A stretch of 64,000 nucleotides of DNA from Dasypus novemcinctus (GCF_030445035.2 NC_080702.1:29821843-29885842), one strand, 5' to 3'. Shown: positions 32,250 through 43,375, counted from the stretch's first letter. Notes: a model not told the origin generated them from the letters alone. A program made the numbers and translations.

Positions 32250-32881
32250 TGTATCAGTCAGCTATTGCTGCGTGACAAATTACCCCAATGTAGCATCTCA
32301 CAGTTTCTTTGGTCAGGAGTCCAGGCGTGGCTTAACTGGGTCCTCACAAGCCTGTAGTCAGGCTCAAGTGGGAAGGATATGCTTCCAAGCTCACTCACGT
32401 GGCTGTTGGCAGAATTCATTTCCTCGCCCCATGGGTCTCCCTCTAGAACAGGGATTCTTAGCCATTTCTGTTCCACAGACTCCTCTGCCAGTCAGGTGAA
32501 AACCACGGGCCCCCTTGCTAAGTCCACCCTCTACTGTGTCTTACTTAATAAATATATCACACCCGCACCAACATGTCCCCACTGTTTTTTTGAATTTCAG
32601 TTCAAGTTCACGGACTCCTGGTTAAGAATCTCTGCCCTAGAACATCTCATGACACGGCGACTGGCTTTGTCAGAGCAAGCGAGAGGGAGAGAGTCCAGCA
32701 AGACAGAAGCCACGGTCTTTTACCACCTCATCAGGACGTGACCTCCCATCACTTTTGCCATGTTCTGTCTGTTAGAAGCAAGTCACTGGGTCCAGGTCCC
32801 ATTGAAGGGGAGAGGGTTGCACAAGGGTAGGGATACCAGGAGGTGGAGACCATTGGAGACCATCTTCCAAGCTGTCTACCA
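32250..32881 (-). mobile_element. Old MaLR/ERVL-type LTR
   Basis: TGTATCAGTCAGCTATTGCTG to GCTGTCTACCA, TG...CA ended. It contains AAGCTCACTCACGTGGCTGTTGG and GTCTTTTACCACCTCATCAGG, typical of a common old mammalian LTR. It splits an L2 and is itself split by a hAT MITE. Confidence 0.65.
32449..32634. mobile_element. hAT-type MITE, 186 bp
   Basis: Terminal inverted repeats CAGGGATTCTTAGCC (32449-32463) and GGTTAAGAATCTCTG (32620-32634). 8-bp TSD CTCTAGAA/CCCTAGAA (32441-32448 and 32635-32642), matching the NTCTAGAN preference of hAT transposons. No transposase. Confidence 0.88.
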
Positions 32882-33010
32882 TGAAAACCATGCAGGTGTC
32901 TGGGGGGAGAGCATTCCAAGCAGCGGGCATAGGCAGTGCAAAGGGCCTGGGGCAGGAGCAAGCTTGGAATATGGTAGGGACAAGAAGGAGACGCAGGGAC
33001 TGAGAGGGAC
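32882..33010 (-). mobile_element. L2 fossil, right part
   Basis: Continuation of 31975-32249: GGGGGGAGAGCATTCCAAGCAG and GCAGTGCAAAGGGCCTGGGG are reversed L2 blocks. Confidence 0.65.
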
Positions 33011-33257
33011 AAGGTAGATCATGAGGGCAGACAGGCCAACTGGGAGGAAAGCTGGTTTTTTTTCCCCCCTAAGACCCACAAATACTATGGAAACATTTCA
33101 AGTCTGGGCATGATGTCATCTAATTTACATGTTCAGATTTCTGTGATACGGATTGAAGGATTTGGGGGTGAGGGAATACGAGATTTGCTTTAAGTTAGTC
33201 CATTAAAAAAAGAGTTGGCCGTCCATGGGTGACTGGAAAAACAAACTGTAGAGCAGG

Positions 33258-33665
33258 GGTTCTTTTTATTTATTTATTTATTTCTCTCCCCGCCCCCCCT
33301 GTTGTCTGCTCCCTGTGTCCATTTGCTGTGTGTTCTTCTGTGTCGGCTTGTATTCTTGTCAGTGGTACTGGGAATCTGTGTCTCTTTTTGCTGTGTCATC
33401 TTGTGTCAGCTCTCCGTGTGTGAGGCGCCATTCCTGGGCGGGCTGCACTTTCTTTTGCGCTGGGCGGCTCTCCTTATGGGGTGCACTCCTTGCGCTGTGG
33501 GGCTTCCCTATGCGGGGGACACCCCTGCGTGGCAGGGCACTCGTAGTGCACATCAGCACTGCGCATGGGCCAGCTCCACACGGGTCAAGGAGGCCCAGGG
33601 TTTGAACCACGGACCTCCCATGTGGTAGACGGACTCCCTAACCACTGGGCCAAGTCCGCCGCCCC
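33258..33665 (-). mobile_element. DAS SINE, long form
   Basis: Complete antisense copy ending in GGGCCAAGTCCGCCGCCCC at the head. Confidence 0.92.
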
Positions 33666-33667
33666 AT

Positions 33668-34030
33668 TTTACCCACTTCTAAGTGTACAACTCGGTGGCA
33701 CTGATACCACTGACAACGTGGCTCAGCCATCACCACCATCTATTCCCAAAACTTTTCCATGACCGCAAACAGAAACTCCATACCTGTCAAGTACGAACCC
33801 CCCAATCCTGTCCCCTGGGCCTCTGGTGACCCCTAATCTATTGTGTCTATAAATTTACCTCCTCTGGATCTTTCATGTAAGTGGAATCGTGCAATACTTG
33901 GCCCTCTGTATCTGGCTCCTTCCACTCAGCACGATGTCTTCAAGGGCATGCACGTCATAGCAGCCATCAGTGCTTCAGGCATCTTGACGGCTGAATCGTG
34001 TGGCTGCAGGAGGCATGTGCTTTTCTGGGG
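33668..34030 (-). mobile_element. Old L1 3' fragment
   Basis: TTTTACCCACTTCTAAGTGTACAACTC, CATCACCACCATCTATTCCC and GGCTCCTTCCACTCAGCACGATG are reversed old-L1 (L1ME-like) 3'-UTR blocks. Confidence 0.7.
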
Positions 34031-34059
34031 CCACGAGAAACTTCTGAAACAAGACAGAC

Positions 34060-34400
34060 GTGGTTACTCAACGTGGTGAGTGTATGACATGCCATGCATT
34101 GCACACATCAAGATGGCTCGTTATATGTTATGTAACATTCACCACAATTAAAAAAAGAAGTTGGGAGGTGAGAGAAGAAATAAGATTGGCGTTAATAAGC
34201 AAGTAGTCGATGGGAACTCTATTTTTTTGGCATGATTTTTCTGTAAACCTACACCTTCTCTAAGAAGAAAAAGAAAAATAGAAACAAGACTGGGAAAATG
34301 TGGGTCATTGTTGAAGTTGGATGATGGGTCCATCAGGCTCTCTATTCTCTTTGTTTTTGCAACGTATGTGAAAAATTTCCATAACGACCAAAGGGAAATA
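34060..34400 (+). mobile_element. L1 3'-end tails
   Basis: TTATGTTATGTAACATTCACCACAATT with A-run, GATTTTTCTGTAAACCTACACC with A-rich tail, and GTGAAAAATTTCCATAACGACC are typical last bases of L1 elements. Probably two or three successive 3' ends. Confidence 0.55.
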
Positions 34401-34544
34401 TGTAAGAGAAGATATGTATGTGGTTTCTGAGGGGAGAACCAGGTGTAGGGATCCAGGACAGAAGCAGGGACCAAGTCAGAGGCAAATGCACTGGCCCAGG
34501 CTCCAGCCACCAACATGGCCCAAACTGAGACCGACATATGCAAG

Positions 34545-35070
34545 TGCTGACAAGGTGTGGAGGTACTGGAATGTCGGCCCTCACCAGGGGAGCATAAACA
34601 TGCTATGACCACGTTGGAAAACAGTTTGCCTTCATCTATCTATCTATATAAAGATACACCCTTACCCTACAGCCCAGCAAGTCCGATCCCAGATATTTAC
34701 CCAAGAGAAATAAAAATATACATCTGCACAGAGCCTTGTTGGCAAGTGTCCACAGCAGCCTCATTGATAATTGCGGGAAAAACTGGGAACAGCCAGGAGG
34801 TGTCCCCGCAGGGCCAAACTCAGGTGCCTTCGTAGCGTGGAAATGAACCAGACGGCAGTGAAAAGGAACGACCTGCTGATGCACGTGACAGCGTGGGGGA
34901 CTCCTCCGTGGATCACGATGAGAAAACGCAGGACAAAAGCGGTCACAGCGTATGACTCTATTTCTATGACGTTCTCCAAAAGAGAATTTCGAGTATTTGG
35001 TGATAGAGGTCAGAATTGGCCGGGGAGGAGGGAGGAGGGAGACTGGCCAGGCTGGGGTTCGGTGGGACCT
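34545..35070 (+). mobile_element. Old L1 ORF2/3'-UTR fragment
   Basis: Contains CAGTTTGCCTTCATC, CCAGCAAGTCCGATCCCAGATATTTACCC, CAGCAGCCTCATTGATAATTG and ATGAACCAGACGGCAGTGAAAAGG, an L1 3' block with many CpG changes. No frame. Confidence 0.65.
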
Positions 35071-35119
35071 TCTGGATAGAAATATTCCAGAGCTGTCCCC
35101 ACCGGGTACCCAGAAGCTT

Positions 35120-35720
35120 CAGGCTACTTGACTTGGCTGGATGTAAATTAATCTCGGGCCAAGTCGTTCCAGCGCAGGCAGGGTGACAGCCGGGGAAGAG
35201 CGGCTGCGCTTCTGGGCGCGGTGGGGAGGCAAAGGTGCCTTGGCTTGCTGGTGGGGGGCTAAGAGGAGGCCCCCGGGGGCCTCCCCCATTTAGGGGCGTG
35301 GGAAGCCCCGACCTCTGCCCCGCGCCGGGGACGCTGCAAACTTCTAAAAAGCTTCCCCGCGGTGGCGGAGGCGGTCGATCGCAGACACCGGGGCTCCGGC
35401 CCCGCCTGCCCGGCAGCCCGGCCCCTTCCCGCCAGCCCGGCCCTGGGGACGCCCCGCGCCCCCAATTCCTGGCGCGGGCGCCCCTCCAGCGCGCGCCCCT
35501 CCCACACGGCCACCCCCAGATGCCTCCGAGAAGGGCCGTCCCCAACTGAGACGCCCCCGGGGCTGGAGGCTGGGCCGTGGGGGGCCCTGCCTGCGCCCAC
35601 TTTCCACCCCCATTCCAGAGGCACCGAGGTGGCGCGGCGCTCGGGCGGCGGTGGGGGTGGAATTCCAGCGCCAGGAACGCACCCTTTTGGGGGCCCCCTC
35701 GCCCCGGGCCAGGGCGCCAC
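35120..35720. promoter_or_regulatory. CpG-dense island
   Basis: High density of CpG (GGTGGCGGAGGCGGTCGATCGCAGACACC, GCGCGGGCGCCCCTCCAGCGCGCGCC) with no recognisable repeat. The AT core GTAAATTAATCTCGG (35140-35154) sits at its left edge. Frames on both strands are open because of composition. It could mark a promoter, but no TATA, splice site or known coding motif stands out. Confidence 0.6.
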
Positions 35721-35724
35721 AGCC

Positions 35725-35800
35725 TCCTTCATTCATTCAACCAATATTTATGGAGATTTGTTCCAGGCCAAGGCAGAGAACAAAACAAACGTCCCCACCC
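35725..35800 (-). mobile_element. L2 fossil fragment
   Basis: CATTCATTCAACCAATATTTATGGAG, then GAGAACAAAACAAACGTCC, is the reversed L2 3' end. Confidence 0.65.
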
Positions 35801-35998
35801 TCTCCCGGAGACGCATCCGCCACCAGGGCGGGCTAATCGGCTCCTGTGTTTTATAGTTCCAGGAGCCTATGTTTTTTTTTAAAAAAAGTGAAAAAAGAAA
35901 ACAGACGCGATTCATTAGAATCACCTATTTTATTTCACCCACGATAGCCCAAATCAGCCTGTCATTTCCACGTGTAAGCAATATAAAAAATTACTGTG

Positions 35999-36413
35999 GG
36001 AAGCCCGACTTGGCTCAACGGACTGAGCACCCGCCTACCACATGGGAGGTCCACGGTTCAAACCCAGGGTCTCCTGACCAGTGTGCTGAGCTGGCCCACG
36101 TGCAGTGCCGATGCGCGCAAGGAGTGCCCTGCCACGCAGGGGTGTCCCCCGCGTAGGGGAGCCCCATGTGCAAGGAGTGTACCCCATAAGGAGAGCCGCC
36201 CAGCGCGAAAGAAAGTGCAGCCTGCCCAGGAATGGCGCTGCACACATGGAGAGCTGACACAACAAGATGATGCAACGAAAAGAAACACAGATTCCCAGTA
36301 CCACTGACAAGAATGCAAGTGGACACAGAAGAACATGCAGCGAATGGACACAGAGAGCAGACAATGAGGGGGAAGGGCAGAGAAATAAATAAAAAAATAA
36401 ATCTTTAAAAAAA
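35999..36413 (+). mobile_element. DAS SINE, long form
   Basis: Complete copy with (AAATAA)n tail. The flanks AAAAATTACTGTG and AAAAATTATCGTG form an imperfect TSD. Confidence 0.92.
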
Positions 36414-36636
36414 ATTATCGTGCTAGTCCACATCCTTTTTTCCTTACCGTGTCTTTGAAATCCAGTGTGTTTTATACGTGGAGTACACTCCGATTCATTT
36501 GCAGGTGCTCGGTGTCACACGTGACTGGTGGGTGCTTGGAGGCTGGTGGGAGAAGATGTGAGCGGGGGAAGGGGGGGTCCCTGTGGGATACGTGTTGAGC
36601 CCTTTGGGTTTTCACTTGGCGTTAAGATAGTGTCTG
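36414..36636. other. Unassigned sequence
   Basis: No repeat or gene recognised. Confidence 0.35.
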
Positions 36637-37447
36637 ACTTTTCTGGGCCACCGCAAGCGAGTCCCCCCACACTGAGGGACTCCAAACAACAGGAATTTAT
36701 TGTCTCAGGGTTCGGGAGGCAGGAAGTGTGAAATGAAGATGCAGTCAGGGGGGAAGAGGAGGTGGTTCAAGCAGTTGGGTGCCCGCCTGCCACGTGGGAG
36801 GTCCCCGGTTTGGTTCCCAGTGCCTCTTAAAGAAGACGAGGGAGAAAGCGAGCTGGATGGCCTGGAGCAGTGAGCTGACGCAACGAGGAGACACAACGAG
36901 GAAACACAAGGAGAGACCCAACAAGCAGGGACTGGAGGTGCCTCCAGGATTGGCTGCCTCCCTCCCACATGGGAGGCCCTGGGTTCGGTTCTCAGTGCCT
37001 CCTAAAAGAAGATGAGTGGATACAGAGAGCACACAACGAACAGACACAGAGAGCAGACAGCTAGCACAAACAATGAAGTGGGGGAGGGAAATAAATAAAT
37101 TAAATTAACCTTAAAAAGAAATAAAAGATGTGGGCAGGGCCATGCTCCCTCTGAAACCTGGAGGGGAGGGTTCTTCAATCTGGCACTTGACCCCCATCCT
37201 TGGTGTCCCGCCGGCTTGTAGACACAGGGCTCCAGTTCCCGCCCCCCCCTGCCTTCTCCCACGCACCTGTGCCTCTTCTCCTAAGACATCCTGCCCTGCT
37301 GGATTCCCTACTCCAGCATGACTTGACCTGAATTTACTCAGAACAGCTGCAACGCCCTTATCCCCAAAGAAGGTCACCTTCTGAAGTCCTGGGGGTGATA
37401 ATGTGAACATCTTTTGGGGGGGGGGGGGACACAATTCAACCCGTAAG
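36637..37447 (-). mobile_element. MaLR (MLT1-like) LTR split by a SINE
   Basis: Left part: ACTCCAAACAACAGGAATTTATTGTCTC. Right part: GGTGTCCCGCCGGCTTGTAGAC, CAGCTGCAACGCCCTTATCC and the terminal GGACACAATTCAACCCGTAA. The SINE at 36749-37120 lies between them, with TSD-like GAAATGAAGATG and GAAATAAAAGATG. Confidence 0.72.
36749..37120 (+). mobile_element. DAS SINE, dimeric form
   Basis: Two modules with CCCGGTTTGGTTCCCAGTGCC and CTGGGTTCGGTTCTCAGTGCC, ending in an AAATAAATTAAATT tail. Confidence 0.88.
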
Positions 37448-37515
37448 CGTGACAAACCCTGGGAAAGTTTTGACAGAGTAGGAACACCCTCTGGCTTCTG
37501 GGTTAAAATAAATGG

Positions 37516-37750
37516 GCAGGGAGTGGATGTGACTCAAGCGGTTGAGCACCTGCTTCCCACACGGGAGGTCCTGGGTTCGGTTCCCGGTGCCTCCTAAAAA
37601 CAAGCAAACAGACAATAACAAAAACCAACAAGCAAAGAAATGAAAAAGCTACCTCAGGGGAGCCGGCGTGGCTCTGTGGCTGAGCACCAGCTTCCCATCT
37701 ATGAGGTCCAGGATTTAATCCCTGGCCCCCAGTACCTAAAATAAAATAAA
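37516..37750 (+). mobile_element. Two DAS SINE monomers in tandem
   Basis: 37516-37655 (GTGACTCAAGCGGTTGAGCACC, GGGTTCGGTTCCCGG) and 37657-37750 (GTGGCTCTGTGGCTGAGCACC). The second follows the A-rich tail of the first. Confidence 0.88.
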
Positions 37751-37958
37751 GATAAACGGGGAGGTGTGGTGGGCACGGACTTTGAAATGCATGGGGGAAA
37801 AAACAAAAGGTGAGAGGGACCAAGAGTGACAAAATACACAGAGCCAGTGCCAGCTGCAGCCTCGAGGTGGTGGGTGGAGGGGTGGGTGCCCACTGGGGAA
37901 GCCCTTCCCCTTTTCTGGACATTCGATACCACGTATGAGAAAATCAGGAAGAATGGAC
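37751..37958. other. Unassigned sequence
   Basis: AT-rich then GC-mixed. No feature recognised. Confidence 0.3.
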
Positions 37959-38358
37959 TGTATTAGTTTCCGATAGCTGCTATGACAAGCAACTACGGGC
38001 TGGGCAGCTTTGAAACAACAGAGATTTATTCTCTCCCGCTTTGGGAGGGTAGACATCTGAAAACAAGGTGCTGGCAGAGCTGGGCTCCCTTCCGAAGGCT
38101 GTGGGCACATCTTGGGCTCTTCCGGGGACGTTCCTTGGCTTGGGACCACGTCACTCCCAGCTCTGCCTCCTTCTCTTCCGTGTCATCTCTTCTGTCCCTG
38201 GATTTAGGGCCGCCTGGGTCACCCAGGATGCTCTGATACCGAGCTCTTTGGCTTCATTCCATCTGCAAAGACCCTGTTTCCAAATAAGTTCCCGTTTACA
38301 GGTACCAGGGGTTCGAACGTGGATATATGTTTTTGGGGGGCACAGTTCATGGGTGACA
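37959..38358 (-). mobile_element. MaLR (MLT1-like) LTR, full length
   Basis: TGTATTAGTTTCCGATAGCTGC to GGGGCACAGTTCATGGGTGACA. Contains GAAACAACAGAGATTTATTCTC (reverse AATAAAT signal) and ATCTGCAAAGACCCTGTTTCC. About 400 bp, the usual length, with TG...CA ends. No clear TSD. Confidence 0.78.
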
Positions 38359-38404
38359 TATGAGCTCTGTGGCCCCAGGCAGCCTCTCTCTGAGCCCGGT
38401 GGCC

Positions 38405-38557
38405 CCAAATGGGGAGAAGGCAGCTTCCTGTCGACGGTACAGACTCTGGCATCGGAAGGACACGGGTTCAAATCCTGGTCCCACCCCTTGGAAAGCTCGG
38501 CGACCTTGGGCAGGTGACTTTGTCTGCCTCTGAGCTTCGGTTTCCCCGTTTTGCAGC
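38405..38557 (+). mobile_element. MIR SINE fossil
   Basis: ACAGACTCTGGCATCGGAAG, GGGTTCAAATCCTGGTCCCACC, CGACCTTGGGCAGGTGACTTT and GAGCTTCGGTTTCCCCGTTTT follow the MIR order (tRNA-like B-box, then the conserved core). Confidence 0.85.
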
Positions 38558-38935
38558 AAATCCTGACTGGGCACCCACGGTGTGCGGGGTGCTGAGTGCG
38601 AGGACAGGGATGCGGCGGCGAATGAGAGAGACCACGTGTGCTCTGAGGGGGGAAAAGAGGGATAAAACAAGAAAAGGGCTCCTTGGAGAGTGGAAATGGG
38701 CTGACGGGTGGGTGGAGCCAGGCAGTAAGGGAAGGCTTCCTGGAGGAGGCGACTGTGAGCCGGGACCTCGATGAGAAGAAGGGCAGGGAGCACGGCAAAG
38801 GCACAGTGTTTCCTGACTCAGAGAGTCTGGGTGGGGCATCCATTCCTTTGTTCGCTCCTTCCGTCAATATTTATCCAGCACCTTCCAAGGTCCAGGAGAG
38901 AGCAACGGACAAAGGACAGCAGAGCCCCTGAAACC
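38558..38935 (-). mobile_element. L2 fossil fragments
   Basis: GGGCACCCACGGTGTGCGGGG, AGGGAAGGCTTCCTGGAGGAGG and (38840-38935) TCCGTCAATATTTATCCAGC are reversed L2 3' blocks, probably two pieces. Confidence 0.6.
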
Positions 38936-39160
38936 TGGCCCCGGTTCAGTGCTCCGTGGATGTCAGCCTGTATCGATCTTCTGTAAATTCGGGGTTCCCT
39001 GTGTCCCCCTTCTTCCCTGGAGCAGGCAGACTTCCCTGAAGCTGATGCCTCTGACCGACAATCTCTCCAAAAGGAAAACACGTCCCTGGGGGGAGGAAAT
39101 CCCGGAATTCTCACCTTCTGGAAGAAACAGTGGTCACTGCTTTGAGAGCATCTTTCTGGG
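38936..39160. other. Unassigned sequence
   Basis: No repeat or gene recognised. Confidence 0.3.
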
Positions 39161-39425
39161 CATTTCTCTGTGCACGCAGGCAAATGCATGTATGCACAGA
39201 CACGTGCACACGCCTGTGAACACACGCCTGTACTCGTGGGTGTGCAAGCACACATGCACACCTACGTGCACCTGCTTGCGTCGACACTTAAACCACATAC
39301 CTACAGGTGCATGCACATGGGTGCAACAGAAGCATGCAAGTAAATGTGGGCACTCATGTCCGTGCACGCCCTTGCACACGTGTGCAAGCACGTGTGCAAA
39401 TACAGGCACCCACACAGGGCGAGGT
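39161..39425. repeat. Imperfect (GCACACATGCAC)n low-complexity tract
   Basis: Rich in TGTGCA, GCACAC and CATGCA words with no fixed period. The frames through it are compositional. Confidence 0.85.
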
Positions 39426-39459
39426 GAGTGAGGCCAAGACTTGCAAGTCTGGGTCAGAT

Positions 39460-39866
39460 TTCTCCCCCTCCCCGCCTTGCTGTTTTTGTTGTCTGTGTCC
39501 ATTCGTTGTGACATCTTCTGTATCTGTTTCCCTTTTTGTTTTCTCTTCTCGTCTTTCTCCTCCAGGATTCACCGGGATTCAATTCCTGGGGACCCCTGAT
39601 GGGAGAGAGGTTCCCTGTCAATTGCGCCACCTCAGTTCCTGGTCTCTGCTGCGCTGCACCTTGACTCTCCCCTTGTCTCTCTTCTGATGCGTCATCATCT
39701 TGCTGCGTGACTCACTTGCACGGGCACTGGCTCACTGCATGGGCACTCAGCTCGCCACGCGGGCACGCTTTCCCTTCTTCTTTTTCACCAGGAGGCCCAG
39801 GGATCGGACCTGGGTCCTCCCATATGGTAGGCGGAGGCCAAATTACTTGAGCCACATCTGCTTCCC
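39460..39866 (-). mobile_element. DAS SINE, variant form
   Basis: Antisense variant with a distinct middle module (GGGATTCAATTCCTGGGGACC, CAATTGCGCCACCTCAG) also seen at 44.3 and 60.4 kb. Perfect 10-bp TSD TGGGTCAGAT (39450-39459 and 39867-39876). Confidence 0.88.
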
Positions 39867-40000
39867 TGGGTCAGATGTTAAAATCTGACATTTTATTCTG
39901 ATGGATTTTTTTTTTTTTTGCATTACTTTTGCTTTTTAAAAAATATTGCATTAAAGTATTATTTATCTTGGTTGCCAGGTTTTTTTGGTGTCCCCTTAAA

Positions 40001-40577
40001 TTTTATTTACTTATTTCTCCCCTCCGGCTCATTGTACTCACTGTCTGCTCATCTTCTTTTTTTCCCCAAAGATTTATTTTATTTATTTCTCCCCTGTGCC
40101 TCGTTGTTTGCACTTGCTGTGTCTCTTTGTCTTCCTGGTTTCCTTAGGAGGCACTGCGAGCCAGACCTGGGACCTCCCATGTGGGAAGGAGGTACCTAAT
40201 CGCTTGAGCCACCTCTGTCCCCTGCTTTATTATGTCTCTCATTATATTTTTCTTCTTGTGTCTCTCGTTGCGTCATCTTGTTGCATCATCTTGCTGTGTG
40301 TGCCTGCTGTGTCAGCTTGCTGTCCTCGTCTTCTTTAGGAAGCACCAGCAACCTCTGCTCCCTGCTTTGTCGTGTCTCTCATTATGTTTTTCTTCTTGTG
40401 TCTCTTGTTGCGTCAGCTTGCTGCACCTGCCCGTCACAACCCGCTCGCTGTCTTCTTTAGGGGGGCACTGGTAACCAAACCAGGGAACCAAACCCAGGCC
40501 CTCCCATGTGGGAGGGAGGCACCCAATCACTTTGAGCCACCTCCGCTCCCTTAAAGATTTATCTTATTTATTTATAT
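40001..40577 (-). mobile_element. DAS SINE, multi-module form
   Basis: Antisense insertion with three head-like modules (CCAGACCTGGGACCTCCC near 40160, one near 40350, and AACCCAGGCCCTCCCATGTGG near 40500). TSD TGTCCCCTTAAA/TGTCCCCTTAGA (39989-40000 and 40578-40589). T-rich sequence occurs at both ends, so more than one insertion may be present. Confidence 0.75.
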
Positions 40578-40589
40578 GTCCCCTTAGAT

Positions 40590-40789
40590 TCTGCGCCGAA
40601 GGCAAGTGGCCTCACTTGCAGCACCCTGATGCCAGTCTGAGCACCCACTGTCCCTGGCACATACCCGTGCACACGCATTCACACTTCACTGCAACCCACG
40701 AATGGGGTGAAATCAGATTGGAAACGTCACTTTCCCATGCCCCCTGCCCTCTGTTTTCTTACTCCTTGCTTTTTAAGAACCCACTATGG
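40590..40789. other. Unassigned sequence
   Basis: No repeat or gene recognised. Confidence 0.3.
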
Positions 40790-41185
40790 GAAGCAGACTT
40801 GGCCCAGTGGTTAGGGCGTCCGCCTACCACATGGGAGGTCGGCGGTTCAAACCCCAGGCCTCCTTGACCCGTGTGGAGCTGGCCCATGCGCAGTGCTGAT
40901 GCGCGCAAGGAGTGCCCTGCCATGCAGGGGTGTCCCCCGCGTAGGGGAACCCCACATGCAAGGAGTGCGCCCCGTAAGGAGAGCCGCCCAGCGCGAAAGA
41001 AAGCGCAGCCTGCCCAGGAATGGCGCCGCACACACGGAGAGCTGACGCAGCAAGAAGATGCAACGAAAAGACACAGATTCCCGGTGCCGCTGACAAGAAT
41101 GCAAGTGGACACAGAGGAACACACAGAAAGCAGACAATGGAGGGGGGGGGAGAAATTTTTAAAAATAAATCTTTAAAAAAAAAAC
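40790..41185 (+). mobile_element. DAS SINE, long form
   Basis: Complete copy, head GGGAAGCAGACTTGGCCCAG, B-box GGCGGTTCAAACC, tail AAATAAATCTTTAAAA. Confidence 0.93.
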
Positions 41186-41269
41186 AAAAACACCCCACCG
41201 TTTCCTGGGGTGCCCATTACATCCCCCCGAATCTTGCAGAGAAAACTAGGGTACCACGAGCTGAGGGAG

Positions 41270-41628
41270 AGCTTTAAAACTACAGGAACAGACCCACTCC
41301 CAGCCCTGGAGGCCGGAAATCCCAAATCAAGGTGTCGATGGGACGGCAGGGTTCCTTTCTCGCCTCGTCCTGTTTCGGGGGGGCTGCCAGCTTTCCTTGG
41401 CTTGTAGTGGAATCACTGCAATCTCTGCTTCCGTCGTCACGAGACCCCCCTGGGTGTGTGAGCCCACGTTTCCCTCATTTTACAAAGATTCTAGTCACTG
41501 GGTGGTCCCATCTGCTGCTTCTGGCCTCATTTGAGCTTAATTGCATCTGCAAAGACTGTATTTCCAAATAAAGCCACATTCACAGGTGCCGGGGCATGGG
41601 ATTGGAGAAGGACACAGTTTGCCCCAAG
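41270..41628 (-). mobile_element. MaLR (MLT1-like) LTR
   Basis: AAATCAAGGTGTCGATGGGACGG, TTTCCTTGGCTTGTAGTGG and TTGCATCTGCAAAGACTGTATTTCC are in reverse MLT1 order. The ends are diverged. Confidence 0.72.
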
Positions 41629-41795
41629 ACAGTAACCAAGGACCCTGTCACTGTCCGGTATGATTCTCTTTCTGTGATTAACCCTTATCGGGCTGGCAGC
41701 TCTCCCTGCCCATCCTCCAATCCTGAGCCATCAGTCCTCCCCCTTGATTTAAGCTGATGTCGGCTGCCCACTTGCAACACGCCCGAAACGGTGGC
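41629..41795. other. Unassigned sequence
   Basis: No feature recognised. Confidence 0.3.
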
Positions 41796-42217
41796 ATTAT
41801 TTTTTTAAAAGATTTATTTTTTTTTCATTTCTCTCCCTTCCCCCCGCCCCAGTTGTCTCCTCTCTGTGTCCATTCGCTGTGTGCTCTTCTGTGTCCGCTT
41901 GCATTCTTGTCAGCGGCACGGGAATCTGTGTTTCTCTTTGTTGCGTCCTCTTGCTGTGTCATCTCTCCTTGTGTGCGGGGTCACTCCTGGGCAGGCTGCG
42001 CTTTCTTTGCCCAGGCGGCTCTCCTTACAGGGGGCACACTCTTTGCGTGTGGGGCTCCCCTACGCGGGGGACACCCCTGCGTGGCAGGGCACTCCTTGCG
42101 CGCATCAGCACTGCGCGTGGGCCAGCTGCACACGGGTCGAGGAGGCCCGGGGCTTGAACCGCTGACCTCCCATATGGTAGGCGGGCGCTGTGTCTCTTGA
42201 GCCATGCCTGCTTCCCA
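41796..42217 (-). mobile_element. DAS SINE, long form
   Basis: Complete antisense copy with T-rich left end and head near 42200. Confidence 0.92.
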
Positions 42218-42221
42218 TATG

Positions 42222-42312
42222 TGCGTCACTTTATTTCATCTTTGCCACCATCCCGCGAGGCCGACCCCTTTCCGGCCCCACTTTGCGGACGGGGAGACGG
42301 ACGCCCCATCCA
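42222..42312 (-). mobile_element. MIR SINE fragment
   Basis: TTATTTCATCTTTGCCACC, then CCCCACTTTGCGGACGGGGAGAC, is a CpG-changed reverse of the MIR 3' core. Confidence 0.55.
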
Positions 42313-42424
42313 CGGAGCCCCTGTTTCAAGTTGACGCTGTTGGTGGCAGCAGAGCCGACCCCCGGGGCCACCTCCAGTGGACGCTGATCACCGGCTCCGT
42401 GACATCCGTGTGCATGCGTGACAT

Positions 42425-42912
42425 GGAACATACCTCACCACGCTTGACATAGTTCTTGGGGGAACCGATGCCCAACCCCAAATTTACCATGTCACCCACT
42501 TTCGTGCGTACAATTTGGTGATACTCATCAATTCACCATGTCACGCGAGCATCGCCACCCTCTTTGACCGGAGTTTTCTCATCACCGTAGAAAGAACCCT
42601 GCACGCTGAAGCATTATCTCCGCATTTCCCTCTCCCCCTGCCCCCGGGTAACCTCTTTCCGTCTCCATGCATTTGCTTATTTTCACTGTTGGCTGTAAAT
42701 GAGCTCGCGCAATATTTGTCCTTTCGTGTTTGGCTTCCTTCACTTGACATGATGTTTTCAAGCTTCATCCACGTTGTTGCGTGAAACAAACTTTGTTCCT
42801 TTCTATGTATGAAAACTACTCTGTTGCACGACCCTCTTTGGACTACCCACTCATCAGCTGATAGACACTTGGGATGCTTCCACCCCTTGGCTCTTATGAA
42901 TAAAGACGCAAT
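42425..42912 (-). mobile_element. Old L1 3' fragment
   Basis: TTTGTCCTTTCGTGTTTGGCTTCC, CATGATGTTTTCAAGCTTCATCC and GGATGCTTCCACCCCTTGGC are reversed L1ME-like 3'-UTR blocks. Confidence 0.75.
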
Positions 42913-42915
42913 TTT

Positions 42916-43375
42916 CGGGAGCGGATGTGGCTCTAGTAGTTGAGCGCCTGCTTCCCACATGGGAGGTCCTGGATTCGGTTCCTGCTGCCTCCTAAAGAAG
43001 ACAGACACTGAGCAAAAACAACGAGCAGGGGAGCAGATGTGGCTCAAGTGGTTGAGCACTGGCTTCCCTCATGGGAGCTCCCAGGTTCGGTCCCCAGTGC
43101 CTCCTAAAAACCGAACCAAACAGCAAGCCAAGAAACAATCAGCAAGTCAACGAGCAAAACCAAAACGAGCAGGGAGTGAATGTGGCTCAGGCAGTTGAGT
43201 GCTTGCCTCCCACATGGGAGGTCCCGGGTTTGGTTCCCGGTGCCTCCTAAATGAAAAACAAACAGCGAGCAGACAGGGAGCAAAAATAAGCAGACAACGA
43301 GCACAGGCAACAAGCCAAAACAACGAGCAGACAAGGGAGCCATCTCAGGGGAGAAAAATAAAAAAAATAAAATAT
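42916..43375 (+). mobile_element. Three DAS SINE monomers in tandem
   Basis: Copies at about 42916-43024, 43026-43164 and 43165-43375. Each has ATGTGGCTC(A)... and a GGTTCGGT-type B-box, and each begins just after the A/AAC-rich tail of the previous one. Same orientation. Confidence 0.88.
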
